From Verrucomicrobiales bacterium (lineage in GTDB: Bacteria; Verrucomicrobiota; Verrucomicrobiia; Limisphaerales; SXTU01): DNA of 33,081 nt. The DNA lies in NCBI GenBank assembly GCA_005791875.1, contig SXTU01000190.1:1-33081 (forward strand). Direction: 5' to 3'. Below the pieces are notes generated by a model that searched no databases, was not told the DNA's origin, and was given only the letters and a program-made list of their open reading frames with translations. The translations under genes and the position numbers were made by a program. Below, piece after piece: positions 16,208 to 24,372 of the stretch. How positions within the stretch are numbered: the stretch's first letter is position 1; every line of letters starts with the position of its first letter.

Positions 16208-17305
16208 TCACCGCGCCGAGGCGGCGACGGCGTTCGCCGCGAGGTCGCGCGGGTGCGGCTGCACGGCCCGAGCGGGGAGCGAAGTCAGCACGACGCAGAT
16301 GGTGTGTGTAACCGGGTCGGCCCAGGCGATCGTTCCGGTTGAACCGGTGTGGCCGAAAGTTTTCTCCGAACAGCCCTTGCTTCCGGCGGCGGCACCAACT
16401 GCAAGCCCGAGTCCGCGCGGAGTGAATCCGGCTGGATTGTGGTTCCGCACCATCAGCCTGGCGGTCTCGGGTTTGACTGCGGCTGCTGTCTCATTGAGGA
16501 GCTCGGCCAGGAATCTCGCGACATCCGGTGCCGAGGCGTGTGTGCATCCCCACGGCGCACCGAGCTTGCGCCAGTAGGGGCTGTTCCAATCCCAATGCTT
16601 CGCGTTGGGATCGCCACCGCCGGCTTCGGGGGCCGCGCGATCAGTCTGGCACGGCACCAAGTCTTCCAGCTTGAACCGGCCGAGGCCCTGCGCGGAGTGC
16701 TGCATCTTCAGCGGCTGGAAGACGGCGCGGGCAACGAGCTTCAGGATGTCGGTCCCGCTGATGAGCTCCGCCACGCGCGTGGCCAGCAGGATCGCCATGC
16801 TCGAATACTGATACTTCGAACCCGGAGCGAATTGCAGCGGCGTGCGAATCGCGTGCTCGACGAACTCCGCGAGCGGCGCGTGCTTGCGGCGCAGCGCGTC
16901 GTTGTCCGCCAGCTGGTCGGGCAGTCCCGAGACGTGCGTGAGCAGGTGCTGGATCGTGACCTGCTCGCGGTTGTCGCCAGTGAACTGCGGGATGAACTTC
17001 TTCAGCGGATCGGCCAGCTTGAACTCGCCGCGATCAAACAGCGACATCAGCGCAGTCACTGCAATCGGTTTGGAGATCGAGCCGAGGAGGAACATCGCGT
17101 GTTCGCTCCCAGCCTTTCCGAACGCACGGGTGAACGAAGTCTCGCGCTGCACGACGTGCATCACCGCCGAGGCGACTTGCCCCTCGCGCGTGGCGCGGGC
17201 CAGCACTTCTGCCGCCTCGTCCAGTCGCTCGCGCTGCAAGGCAGCGAACACGGGAGTTCCCAGTCCGACTACCAAGCCGCTCTGGATGAAGGCGCGTCTT
17301 TTCAT
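16208..17305 (-). CDS. Serine beta-lactamase-like / class C-type hydrolase
   Basis: A 365-residue protein of the beta-lactamase superfamily (PF00144 type). ATG 17305 begins [10 protein letters not shown], a twin-arginine-like signal followed by a hydrophobic stretch. The catalytic SXXK tetrad is SISK (Ser76, Lys79). The tyrosine motif is [10 protein letters not shown] (Tyr-Ser-Ser in place of Tyr-Ala-Asn), and the third motif is HTG in FGHTGSTG near the C-terminus. [11 protein letters not shown] is the usual helix after the active site. Members include esterases, D-aminopeptidases and penicillin-binding-like proteins. I would not call this an antibiotic-resistance enzyme. The lactonase-like gene ends 17 bases upstream on the same strand. 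Confidence 0.87.
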   Translation of the reverse strand: MKRRAFIQSGLVVGLGTPVFAALQRERLDEAAEVLARATREGQVASAVMHVVQRETSFTRAFGKAGSEHAMFLLGSISKPIAVTALMSLFDRGEFKLADPLKKFIPQFTGDNREQVTIQHLLTHVSGLPDQLADNDALRRKHAPLAEFVEHAIRTPLQFAPGSKYQYSSMAILLATRVAELISGTDILKLVARAVFQPLKMQHSAQGLGRFKLEDLVPCQTDRAAPEAGGGDPNAKHWDWNSPYWRKLGAPWGCTHASAPDVARFLAELLNETAAAVKPETARLMVRNHNPAGFTPRGLGLAVGAAAGSKGCSEKTFGHTGSTGTIAWADPVTHTICVVLTSLPARAVQPHPRDLAANAVAASAR

Positions 17306-17322
17306 GGGATCGGTTTGGCGAG

Positions 17323-18599
17323 TCACTTCTTCGGCGCTGTGTCGCCAAGGTCGAGGAAGACGATGATCGAGGGGTTGCCGACGGGCGTGTAATGGCCGGT
17401 GAAGGTCAGGCCGCCGGATTTCTTGTCCACGCGGAAGACGGCGACGTTGTCGCCGCGCTGGTTGCAGGAGTAGAGGAACTGGCCGGTGGGATCGAAGTTG
17501 AAGCTGCGCGGATAATTGCCGCGCGTCCCCTCCTCGCCGATGAAGGCCAGCTCGCCGTTCTTGCCGACGGAGAAGATGGCGATGCTGTCGTGCAAGCGGT
17601 TGCCCGCATAGACGAAGCGGCCATCGGCGGAGACCATGATCTCCGAGCAGAAGTTGCTGCCGGCGAAACCGGGCGGCAGGCTCGAAATCGTCTGTCGCGC
17701 GGTGAGCCGTCCGGTGGCGGCGTTGTAGTCGAAGAGGACAACGGTCGAACCTTCCTCTTGAATGGAGTAGAACCAGCGGCCGTTCGGGTGGAAGTGGAAA
17801 TGTCGCGGCCCGTCGCCCGGTGGCAGCGAGATGGCGGGCGGATCGTTCGGCGTGAGCAGCCCTTTCTGCGCATCGAACTTCCATGTGAAGATTTGGTCGA
17901 GGCCAAGATCAACGTGCAACACGAAGCGCCCGGATGGATCGGCCTCGATCATGTGCGCGTGCGTTCGGTCGTGGCCGCTGAAGGCGAAGCTGCCCGGCGG
18001 CGCGTTGGCGGCTTTGGTCGGCCCGATCTTGCCGGCGTCAATCTTCACGTCGGTCGCGGCCCCAGGCTGCCGTCGGGTTGAATCGGCAGCACGGCCACGG
18101 AGCCGCCGAAGTAATTTGCCACCAGCACGAACTTCCCGGACTGATGGATGCTGACGTAGGTCGTGCCAGCACCGCCGGAGCGGACGATGTTGAGCAGTTT
18201 CAACTGGCCGTCTGCGCGGTTGATGGTGAAGGCGCTGACGGGGCCTTCCTTGTTCTCGCCGACGCGGTCCGTCTCGTTCGCGGAATACAGGCGCGTGCCG
18301 GCGGCGTTGATCGCGAGGCAGCTTGGACTCGTTCCCAACTCATGCACTCCGCTCGGTGTCAGCGCGCCGGTGGTGCGGTTCACCTGGAACAGGTGAATGC
18401 CGCGGCCGTTGCCGGGCGGCAGGTCAACTTGCGTGGGCAGCATATCGCGGAGCGGGGAGCTGAAGGTGCCCACGTAAGCCATGAGCGGTCCTTTGGCGGC
18501 GGACTGGGCGTGGAGCACGACGGCGAGAAACGGGGAGCTCCCCGCGAGTGCGGTGGAGGACTTGAGGAACGAAGGGCGTGAGAATGTCGGCGAGATCAT
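17323..18599 (-). pseudogene. Beta-propeller lactonase-like gene (6-phosphogluconolactonase fold) with a frameshift
   Basis: Two adjoining minus-strand frames together form one seven-bladed lactonase-family protein of about 424 residues. The 5' part (18599 down to 18045) starts MISPTFSRPSF with a signal-like segment, continues through MAYVGTFSSPL and LYSANETD, and stops after GSLGPRPT. The 3' part (18048 down to 17323) continues the same fold with GPRHFHFHPNGRW, VYAGNRLHDSIAIF and LYSCNQRGDNVAVFRVD. Adding one base to the run of four C at 18060-18063 (plus strand) joins them as GSLGAATDVKIDAG. The reading is therefore either a recent one-base loss or a homopolymer error. If intact, an exported lactonase or sugar-binding propeller is expected. 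Confidence 0.85.
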
Positions 18600-18708
18600 G
18601 TTGTCAGGTGGTTGAGCGGAAGATCTGGACGATACGAGCGAGCGGCAGAAACGGTCGAGACAAACAGCGCCAGTTGGTTCATCCGGGCGCAAACCAGCTT
18701 TTGAGAAG

Positions 18709-18777
18709 TCGCGTAGCGACGGGCGATGGTAGCCGTGGTTTGAAACCCACGGCTACCATCAAGCTCTCGCTACGCGA
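18709..18777. repeat. Nested palindromic repeat
   Basis: An outer inverted repeat TCGCGTAGCGA (18709-18719) pairs with 18767-18777. Inside it an inner hairpin has 14-base perfect arms (18725-18738 and 18747-18760) around an 8-base loop. It lies in the 223-base gap between the EthD-like gene and the lactonase gene, both on the minus strand. It could end transcription of the upstream gene or be a dispersed palindromic element; there is no T run. I see no gene in 18600-18822. Confidence 0.7.
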
Positions 18778-18822
18778 GGCAATCGGCCGGGGCGCATCGC
18801 TCAAAACCTGATTTGCGCCCCT

Positions 18823-19539
18823 TCACTCGGCTTCATCCGACCGCGCCAGCCGAGTTGACTCCAGGCGGTAAATGCCGATGAGCGGAGCCGCCGTCGCTCC
18901 GTGCAGCGTGAGGGCTGACGCAGCGAGCGGTTCGGCGCATGCACGACGAAGGTGTTCGGCCGAGATGCCCTGGACCAGCAGCACCCACGGCGGAACATCG
19001 GTGGAGTTGCTGCGCGCCTGTCGCTCGGCGGTTTCAACCTTGGAGCCTGGCTCGTCGGTGACGCCGAGATGCGCGCCCAGAATTCCGATGCTGTTCAGCA
19101 GCGCGGGAAAGGCTTCGCGCAAAAGAAACCGCCGCAGTGATTCATCGCGGCCCTCGGCGACGGCGAAGCGAAGCGTGGCGATCGTGCCGCCCTGACCGAT
19201 GCCTTGCGAGCCGGCCACCCGGCATAGCCCTCGCGTCACGTTGCGAAAATGTGCGACAGCCTGCTTGGTCCATTGTGTCGGCGCGTTGAGCCGGGCGAGG
19301 TAGTCCGGTCCGACAAGAACTTCGAACGTGTCCACCTCGTAGAGATTGAAGAAATCCTGGCCGTCGCCCTCGACGCGAAGGTATCGCCGGCCGCGCCGGA
19401 AGCCGGGGATGGCCAGCCGCTCCGGCATGTGCTCGCGGTGATGCCATTCGTAAAACGTCTGCAACCCCTCGGGCGCAATGTCGTGCCAGATGGCGACGAA
19501 AGCTTCACCTGCCAGTCCGCTCGTGGGCTGCGCGCTCAT
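18823..19539 (-). CDS. EthD-like dimeric alpha/beta-barrel protein
   Basis: A cytoplasmic protein of 238 residues from ATG 19539 (ATG 19551 would add four). There is no signal peptide. The N-terminal half begins FVAIWHDIAPEGLQTFYEW and continues HHREHMPERLAIPGFRRGRRY, the pattern of small ferredoxin-like dimeric barrels such as the EthD family: a WH pair, HMPER and an FRRGRRY strand. The second half appears to repeat the fold less clearly. Such proteins are often assigned to catabolism of small organic compounds, but the reaction is not known. The gene lies just downstream of the DUF1080 gene on the same strand, 15 bases or less away, so they are probably cotranscribed. Confidence 0.75.
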   Translation of the reverse strand: MSAQPTSGLAGEAFVAIWHDIAPEGLQTFYEWHHREHMPERLAIPGFRRGRRYLRVEGDGQDFFNLYEVDTFEVLVGPDYLARLNAPTQWTKQAVAHFRNVTRGLCRVAGSQGIGQGGTIATLRFAVAEGRDESLRRFLLREAFPALLNSIGILGAHLGVTDEPGSKVETAERQARSNSTDVPPWVLLVQGISAEHLRRACAEPLAASALTLHGATAAPLIGIYRLESTRLARSDEAE

Positions 19540-19554
19540 CAGGGTTGCCATGCC

Positions 19555-20289
19555 CTACTGCTTGACCTCGGGCGCGGTCTGCTCGGGAGTGGTGACGCCG
19601 GGCGGCAGCTCGAGGATGCGGAGGTTTCGGAAGTGGATCTCCGAACCCTCGGACTCCAGGCAGAGATAACCCTTCTTCACAGAAGCCTGGCTCACGCCGT
19701 TGACGAACTTGCCGTTGATCGAGAGCTTCACCACGCCGTCCACGGCGACGACATCGTAGGTGTTCCACTCGCCCTTGCCCTTGCAGCGCATCTCGACGGA
19801 CTGGCTGCGGCTCCCGCGTGGATTATCGGGAGTGGTCTTCAGTCCTCCGGCACCGAACAGTTCGCCCGAGACGTAGCCGAGCGGCCGTGGCTTTCCGTCT
19901 TTCTCCGGATTCAGGACGGGCCAGTGCAACTCGAGCATCTGCACCTCCATGCCCTTGGGCAGGTTTCGGCCCGGCGGCACCGCGCCCTCGCTCCAGATGA
20001 AGACGCCGGAGTTGCCACCGGCCTGCATATGCCGCCATTCGATGTGGAGGATGAAGTTCTCATACTGTTTCTCCGAGCGCATCACGCCGATGGGCCGGCC
20101 GCTGCACACGAGCAATCCATCCCGCACGGTCCACGTCTCCTTGCTGGTGTTCACGTCCACCCAGCCGGTGAGGTCCTTGCCGTTGAACAGCTCGCGAAAA
20201 ACTGCGGGAGCATTCGTCGAGGCTGACTGCGCCGTTGCCAAAACCGGGAGGAGAGCGAGCAGGAGGGCGAGGGGGAAGGTCGTTTTCAT
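19555..20289 (-). CDS. Secreted DUF1080 protein (3-ketodisaccharide hydrolase-like)
   Basis: A 244-residue protein. ATG 20289 gives a signal peptide ([21 protein letters not shown]). The mature protein starts with the DUF1080 signature [13 protein letters not shown], followed by [12 protein letters not shown], the NSGVFIW strand, and the terminal strand [16 protein letters not shown], a concanavalin-like jelly roll. Some DUF1080 proteins hydrolyse 3-keto-glycosides produced by Gfo/Idh-type oxidoreductases; this is known for the family and not shown here. Length and architecture are normal. The gene is divergent from the cytochrome gene at 20511, with 221 bases between starts and no clear promoter motif. 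The EthD-like gene follows closely downstream. Confidence 0.92.
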   Translation of the reverse strand: MKTTFPLALLLALLPVLATAQSASTNAPAVFRELFNGKDLTGWVDVNTSKETWTVRDGLLVCSGRPIGVMRSEKQYENFILHIEWRHMQAGGNSGVFIWSEGAVPPGRNLPKGMEVQMLELHWPVLNPEKDGKPRPLGYVSGELFGAGGLKTTPDNPRGSRSQSVEMRCKGKGEWNTYDVVAVDGVVKLSINGKFVNGVSQASVKKGYLCLESEGSEIHFRNLRILELPPGVTTPEQTAPEVKQ

Positions 20290-20510
20290 GGCGAAGAGGA
20301 ATGAGGTTGCTGGACTGACATATGGGGATGGTTTGGAAAGGCGCGGTCCAACGCAAGCCCGATAGTCAGCCTTCACCTCTTCCCTGCACGTTCACCATTC
20401 CATGCCGAGAAGTGGGCAACGGATGGTGAGTTCTCCAGATCAATCCTCGCGAGGATGGCGGCGTGATAGCAGACAACTCAGCAGGAGATCAGCAGGAGAA
20501 GGATGGCGGA

Positions 20511-20951
20511 GTGCCGGGTCGGCGGCGGCTGGCTTCCAGTCCGGTGGGGGCGCTGGTCGGCGGCGTGCTCGCGGCGGCGGCGACAGTGTCGTGCGCCACG
20601 GTCACGCGGACTGTGGTGGACCTGCCCAACATCCCCGCAGCCGAGTTCGTCGGGAACCAAAACTGCGCGCAGTGCCACGCGGAGCAGGTGCGGGATTTCA
20701 AGACCTCCAGTCACGCGCGACTTCAGGCCAAGGGCACGAACGCCGTCCAGCTCGGATGCGAGGCTTGCCACGGGCCGGGCAGACTCCACGCGCAGGCGGG
20801 CAGCGGTAAACACAACATCCTCAACCCGCGCCGCGACTCGGAGTCGTGCTACAAGTGCCATCTCGACAAGCAGGGCGAGTTCCGCCTGCCGCATCATCAC
20901 CCGGCGCCCGAGTGCAAGATGAGCTGTGCGGAGCTTACCGGAGATCGATGA
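20511..20951 (+). pseudogene. Truncated multihaem cytochrome c (porin-cytochrome conduit type)
   Basis: The remaining frame encodes 146 residues. GTG 20511 is preferred over GTG 20463 because AGGAGAAGGA precedes it and it opens directly into a basic, hydrophobic export signal (GRRRLASS, then a stretch ending near TVSC). Three haem sites are visible: CAQCH (52-56), CEACH (83-87) and CYKCH (113-117), with the spacing and flanks of DmsE/MtrA-like decahaem proteins. After HHHPAPECKMSCA, where the next CXXCH normally follows, the sequence turns into ELTGDR and stops. The next frame is the end of an outer-membrane barrel. I read this as the 5' part of a cytochrome gene whose 3' half was deleted together with the start of the porin gene. 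Confidence 0.7.
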
Positions 20952-21360
20952 AATCAGGAACCGCGTGCTGGCTGACTTGAAGCACCCGGTTGGCCGGTCT
21001 GACTTTGGCATCGGACTCCGTCTGGACATGGCGGACATGGACAACAAGTTCAAGGAGCGGCGGACTCCGGAAGCCGCCGGTGTTGGCAACCGCTACGTCA
21101 CGCGGCCCGACGTGTTCGAGTCGGACATGTTCAACGTCCGGGCGTTCACCGAGACGCGGATCAATGACCAGACCCTGTTGACTAGCGGATATTCCTACAC
21201 GCGGATGGACACGGACAACGTCGGGATCACTCGCAAGTTCAGCAAAGCCGTCCGCGGCTCGCTGAGTTACGGGTTCTTCCGCCACCGCGACGAAACCTCT
21301 GGCGGGTTCGACAACTACGACGCGCACCTCGTCTTCTCCACCATCACCTACCGCTTCTGA
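20926..21360 (+). pseudogene. C-terminal remnant of an outer-membrane beta-barrel (MtrB/PioB-like porin)
   Basis: An open frame of up to 144 residues with alternating polar/hydrophobic strands (FGIGLRLDMADMDNKF, then NVRAFTETRINDQTLLTSGYSY, then VRGSLSYGFFRHRDET) and a C-terminal ITYRF; ending in phenylalanine is typical of barrels recognised by the Bam complex. No signal peptide and no good start exist: the only start-like codon is GTG 20926, inside the cytochrome frame, and a stop lies two codons before it. Position after a multihaem cytochrome suggests the porin half of a porin-cytochrome conduit. MtrB/PioB assignment is by context and strand pattern only. Confidence 0.6.
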
Positions 21361-21381
21361 GTCAACCCATCCATCCATCCC

Positions 21382-21717
21382 ATGAAAACCCAAACCCTCC
21401 TCCTCGTGACCATGGCGTTGCTGCTGGTCGGAACCTCCACCCGGCGTGCCGCCGATGTCGCGGAGAACTGGACCAAGCACTGCGGCTCCTGCCACGGCGC
21501 GGACGGCACGGCCAAAACCAAGGCGGGCCGCATGGCCGGCGCGAAGGACCTAACCGACGGGGCTTACCAGAAGCAGTTCACCGAGGAGCAAATGCTCCAG
21601 CGCCTGAAGGACGGCGTGGTGGACAAGGGCAAAGAGAAGATGAAGCCCTTCAAAGCCGTGCTCTCAGACGAAGAGCTGAAGGCGCTCGTCGCGAAGGTTC
21701 GGACGTTCGCGAAGTAG
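21382..21717 (+). CDS. Small periplasmic class I cytochrome c
   Basis: A 111-residue exported monohaem cytochrome. The signal peptide is MKTQTLLLVTMALLLVGTST, with a likely cleavage before ADVAENW. The haem site is CGSCH (34-38) in HCGSCHGADGTAKTK, and a candidate axial methionine lies in KEKMKPFKAVLSDEEL, the usual distal segment before the C-terminal helix. Size and layout match soluble electron carriers of about 8-10 kDa. It follows the porin remnant by 21 bases and probably belonged to the same electron-transfer operon. It looks intact, so it may still serve other periplasmic oxidoreductases. No Shine-Dalgarno sequence is evident. Confidence 0.88.
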   Translation: MKTQTLLLVTMALLLVGTSTRRAADVAENWTKHCGSCHGADGTAKTKAGRMAGAKDLTDGAYQKQFTEEQMLQRLKDGVVDKGKEKMKPFKAVLSDEELKALVAKVRTFAK

Positions 21718-21729
21718 CCGCCTCTCGCC

Positions 21730-21912
21730 GTGGTGCTGTGCTCGCTGACGCTGCTGACCGGCAGCGCCGTCTTTTCCGGTGTCGGCGTTGGGTTGGCCGC
21801 GCTCGGCGTCGTGCTGGCTGGCATGGCGTTTTTCCAGAAGCCAGATGCGCCGAAGGCAGAGGCACCGCCCGCCAAGCCCGCGGAGACGACGAGCACGCCG
21901 GCAAAGAAGTGA
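21730..21912 (+). CDS. Tiny single-span membrane ORF, doubtful
   Basis: A 60-residue frame from GTG 21730. A hydrophobic stretch at about 2-34 (VLCSLTLLTGS, then VGLAALGVVLAGMAFF) is followed by a Lys/Ala/Pro/Thr-rich tail ending in TPAKK. It is in the same frame as the cytochrome c before it, separated by a TAG and four codons, and has no visible ribosome-binding site. It may be a real small membrane protein, or the C-terminal fragment of a larger lost gene in this damaged locus. I do not recognise a family. The 147 bases after it, up to 22060, hold nothing I can name. Confidence 0.35.
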   Translation: MVLCSLTLLTGSAVFSGVGVGLAALGVVLAGMAFFQKPDAPKAEAPPAKPAETTSTPAKK

Positions 21913-22059
21913 CCGGAGCAGGCGAGGGCAGGTGACGGATGCGGAGAGCCGGGCGATGGATCTCCTCCGGATGCGGCTGCGGCGTGGCCTTTGCGGTGTT
22001 CAAGCTTGCTGCCGGCCCCGGCCTTCTTGAAACTCGGCGCGTTGCACCCCGCTTCCGCC

Positions 22060-23037
22060 ATGCGCCTCGCCTCGGTTCTCACGCCGCTGAACGAGCACCA
22101 CCTCACGCTCGCGGCGCAGTGCGGCGTGCAGGACATCACGGTGCGTTACCCTGGACCTGACCCGGAGGAGTTGCCGCGTCGCCAACGGCAAATCACCGCG
22201 CACGGCCTACGACTCGCCATCGTGGAGGGCTACCTGCCCATTGAGCGCCTCAAGCTCGGGAGCGACGACGGCTCCGAGCTGGCCGCGATGACGTCTCTCA
22301 TCCGCCAGATGGGAAAGCTCGGCATCCCCATCCTCTGCTACAACTTCATGGCGGGCACCGACTGGGTGCGCACTCGGCTGGATGCGCCGGAACGCGGCGG
22401 CGCGCGCGTGACGGAGTTCGACCTCGCGGCGGCGGAGCGCGCGGTGTCCCTGAGCGCGAGGGCCAGCACCATCGGGAGCGACCGCATCTCGGTGGAGGAG
22501 CTCTGGACGAACCTGGAGCGGCTCTTGCGCGAGCTAGTCCCCGTCGCTGAGGAATGCGGTGTGTTCCTCGCGATGCACCCGGACGACCCGCCGCTGCCGG
22601 GGTTCCGAGGCAAGGCGCGCATCATGAACTCGGTCGAGAATTTCGAGCGGCTCGTCGCGCTCTTGCCCAGCGCGCACAACGGCGTTTGTTTTTGTCAGGG
22701 CACGTTCGCCGCGATGGGCGTGGACATTCCCGCCACGATACGCCGGCTTGGCCCGCACATCCGCTACGTCCACTTCCGTGACGTGCGTGCGACCGGCCCC
22801 GATCACTTCGTCGAGACCTTCCACGACAACGGCCCGACCGACATGGTGGCCGCGATGGCCGCGTATCGCGAAGCTGGCTTCACCGGCCCGATGCGGCCCG
22901 ACCATGTCCCGCAGCTCATCGGCGAGGAGAACGGCGAGCCGGGCTACACGATGCTGGGCCGGCTCTTTGCCTACGGCTACATGAGGGGACTGATGCAATC
23001 GGCGGAGAAGTTCGTCCGAGCTCCCAGCCAATCATAA
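22060..23037 (+). CDS. uxuA: Mannonate dehydratase (UxuA-like)
   Basis: A cytoplasmic 325-residue TIM-barrel enzyme expected to convert D-mannonate to 2-keto-3-deoxygluconate in hexuronate catabolism. Motifs of the family are visible in order: CYNFMAGTDW, MHPDDPPLPGFRG, the metal-binding region around VCFCQGT, YVHFRDV, FHDNGPTDM and MRPDHVPQL, followed by PGYTMLGRLFAYGYMRGL. It is shorter than the E. coli enzyme (about 390 residues), as in many short bacterial homologues. ATG 22060 starts the barrel at once. An MFS transporter follows after 29 bases on the same strand, a frequent pairing for sugar-acid uptake and use. An unrelated xylose isomerase-like TIM-barrel is much less likely. Confidence 0.88.
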   Translation: MRLASVLTPLNEHHLTLAAQCGVQDITVRYPGPDPEELPRRQRQITAHGLRLAIVEGYLPIERLKLGSDDGSELAAMTSLIRQMGKLGIPILCYNFMAGTDWVRTRLDAPERGGARVTEFDLAAAERAVSLSARASTIGSDRISVEELWTNLERLLRELVPVAEECGVFLAMHPDDPPLPGFRGKARIMNSVENFERLVALLPSAHNGVCFCQGTFAAMGVDIPATIRRLGPHIRYVHFRDVRATGPDHFVETFHDNGPTDMVAAMAAYREAGFTGPMRPDHVPQLIGEENGEPGYTMLGRLFAYGYMRGLMQSAEKFVRAPSQS

Positions 23038-23066
23038 AACGCACTCGCGCCACGCCTCACTCTTTC

Positions 23067-24365
23067 ATGTCCACCATCGCTCCCACGAACATCCGTCACC
23101 GCATCATCGGCGTCAGCATGCTGATGGCCTTCATCCTTTACCTCGACCGCATCTGCATGGCGGACATCTTGAAGTCCGCCTCGTTCAGGGCCGACGTGCC
23201 GCTCACCAAGGAGGAGTTGGGCCGCGTCCTCGGAGCGTTCTTCCTCTCATACGCGCTCTTTCAAGTCCCCGCCGGCTGGGCCAGCGACCGCTTTGGCGCG
23301 CGCAAGATGCTCACCGCCTACCTTGTGCTCTGGTCGCTGCTCACTGGCTTGACCGGTCTGGTATCCAGCTTCGCTGGGCTGATGGTGGTGCGCCTGCTCT
23401 TCGGCGCGGCGCAGGCCGGCGCGTATCCGACCAGCGGCGCGGTCATCCGCCGGTGGATTCCGCTGACCTCGCGGGCGAAGGCCAGTTCCATGGTGGCGCT
23501 CGGGGGCCGGCTCGGCGGCACGCTGGCGCCGCTTCTCACTGCCTGGATGGTCATCAATCTCGGCCACTGGCGGCGGCCTTTGTGGGTGGACTGCGCCCTC
23601 GGTCTCATCATCGCGGCGCTTTACTGGCACATCGTCCGGGACCGCCCCGAGGAGCATCCCGACTGCAACGATGCCGAGCGTGCGATCATCGGCCAGCCGC
23701 CGGTGGAAACCCCCGTCCCCACGGGCGAGTTGCTCGCCATGCTCGGCGCGTTCTGCCGCAGCCGCAGCCTCTGGCTCAACGCCATCGGGCAGTTCCTCGT
23801 CAACGTCGGCTGGGTCTTCCTCGTCACCTGGCTGCCCCTATACCTGAAGGAGCAGAAGGGCGTCGAGGATGTTGCCGGTGGGCGCATGGTCTCGTTCGCG
23901 CTCGCGTTCGGCATCGCGGGGCAGCTTGTTGGCGGCGTGCTGGCGGACTGGAGCGTGCGCCGGTTTGGCCTGCGTTGGGGGCGCGTGCTGCCGATGTCGG
24001 CCTCGGGCTTCCTCGCCGGCTCCGCCTATCTTGCCTGCCTGCAAATGGACACCGCATGGGGCGTCATCGCCTGCTGCTGCGTCGTGTCCTTCGCGGTGGA
24101 CATGGGCAACCCCGCCATCTGGGCTTTCATGCAGGACGTGGGCGGGCGCGCGACCGCCGCCGCGTTCGGCTGGGGCAACATGTGGGGCAACCTCGGCGCG
24201 TCCGCCATGTCCATGCTCGTCCCGGAATTGATGAAGCTGGGCCAGACCGGCGAGGCCGGGCAGCGCATCGTCTTCTTCGTGTGCGCGGGCGCCCTGTTCC
24301 TCTACGGCGTGCTCGTGCTCGGTCTGGACGCCACCAAGCAGGTGCTCAAGCCGGCGACGACTTGA
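23067..24365 (+). CDS. MFS transporter, anion:cation symporter type (sugar acid uptake)
   Basis: A 432-residue inner-membrane protein with about 12 hydrophobic spans. The first helix carries LYLDRICMADI, and the loop between helices 2 and 3 has GWASDRFGARKM, the conserved MFS motif. RLLFGAAQAGAYPTSGAVIRRWIP is typical of the ACS subfamily (hexuronate, glucarate, phthalate carriers). A central cytoplasmic loop (RDRPEEHPDCNDAERAII) divides two six-helix halves. Coupling with uxuA suggests glucuronate, galacturonate or mannonate as substrate; this is inferred. It converges with the esterase gene, with only 7 bases between the stops. Confidence 0.9.
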   Translation: MSTIAPTNIRHRIIGVSMLMAFILYLDRICMADILKSASFRADVPLTKEELGRVLGAFFLSYALFQVPAGWASDRFGARKMLTAYLVLWSLLTGLTGLVSSFAGLMVVRLLFGAAQAGAYPTSGAVIRRWIPLTSRAKASSMVALGGRLGGTLAPLLTAWMVINLGHWRRPLWVDCALGLIIAALYWHIVRDRPEEHPDCNDAERAIIGQPPVETPVPTGELLAMLGAFCRSRSLWLNAIGQFLVNVGWVFLVTWLPLYLKEQKGVEDVAGGRMVSFALAFGIAGQLVGGVLADWSVRRFGLRWGRVLPMSASGFLAGSAYLACLQMDTAWGVIACCCVVSFAVDMGNPAIWAFMQDVGGRATAAAFGWGNMWGNLGASAMSMLVPELMKLGQTGEAGQRIVFFVCAGALFLYGVLVLGLDATKQVLKPATT

Positions 24366-24372
24366 CCCCGCT

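Noticed and set aside
16208-17305. Antibiotic-resistance beta-lactamase
   Set aside because: The SXXK and HTG motifs place it in the broad serine hydrolase superfamily; the Tyr-Ser-Ser motif and context do not favour a true lactamase.
18078-18581. Plus-strand open frame of 167 codons opposite the lactonase gene
   Set aside because: It is antisense to a clear beta-propeller sequence and has no recognisable domain.
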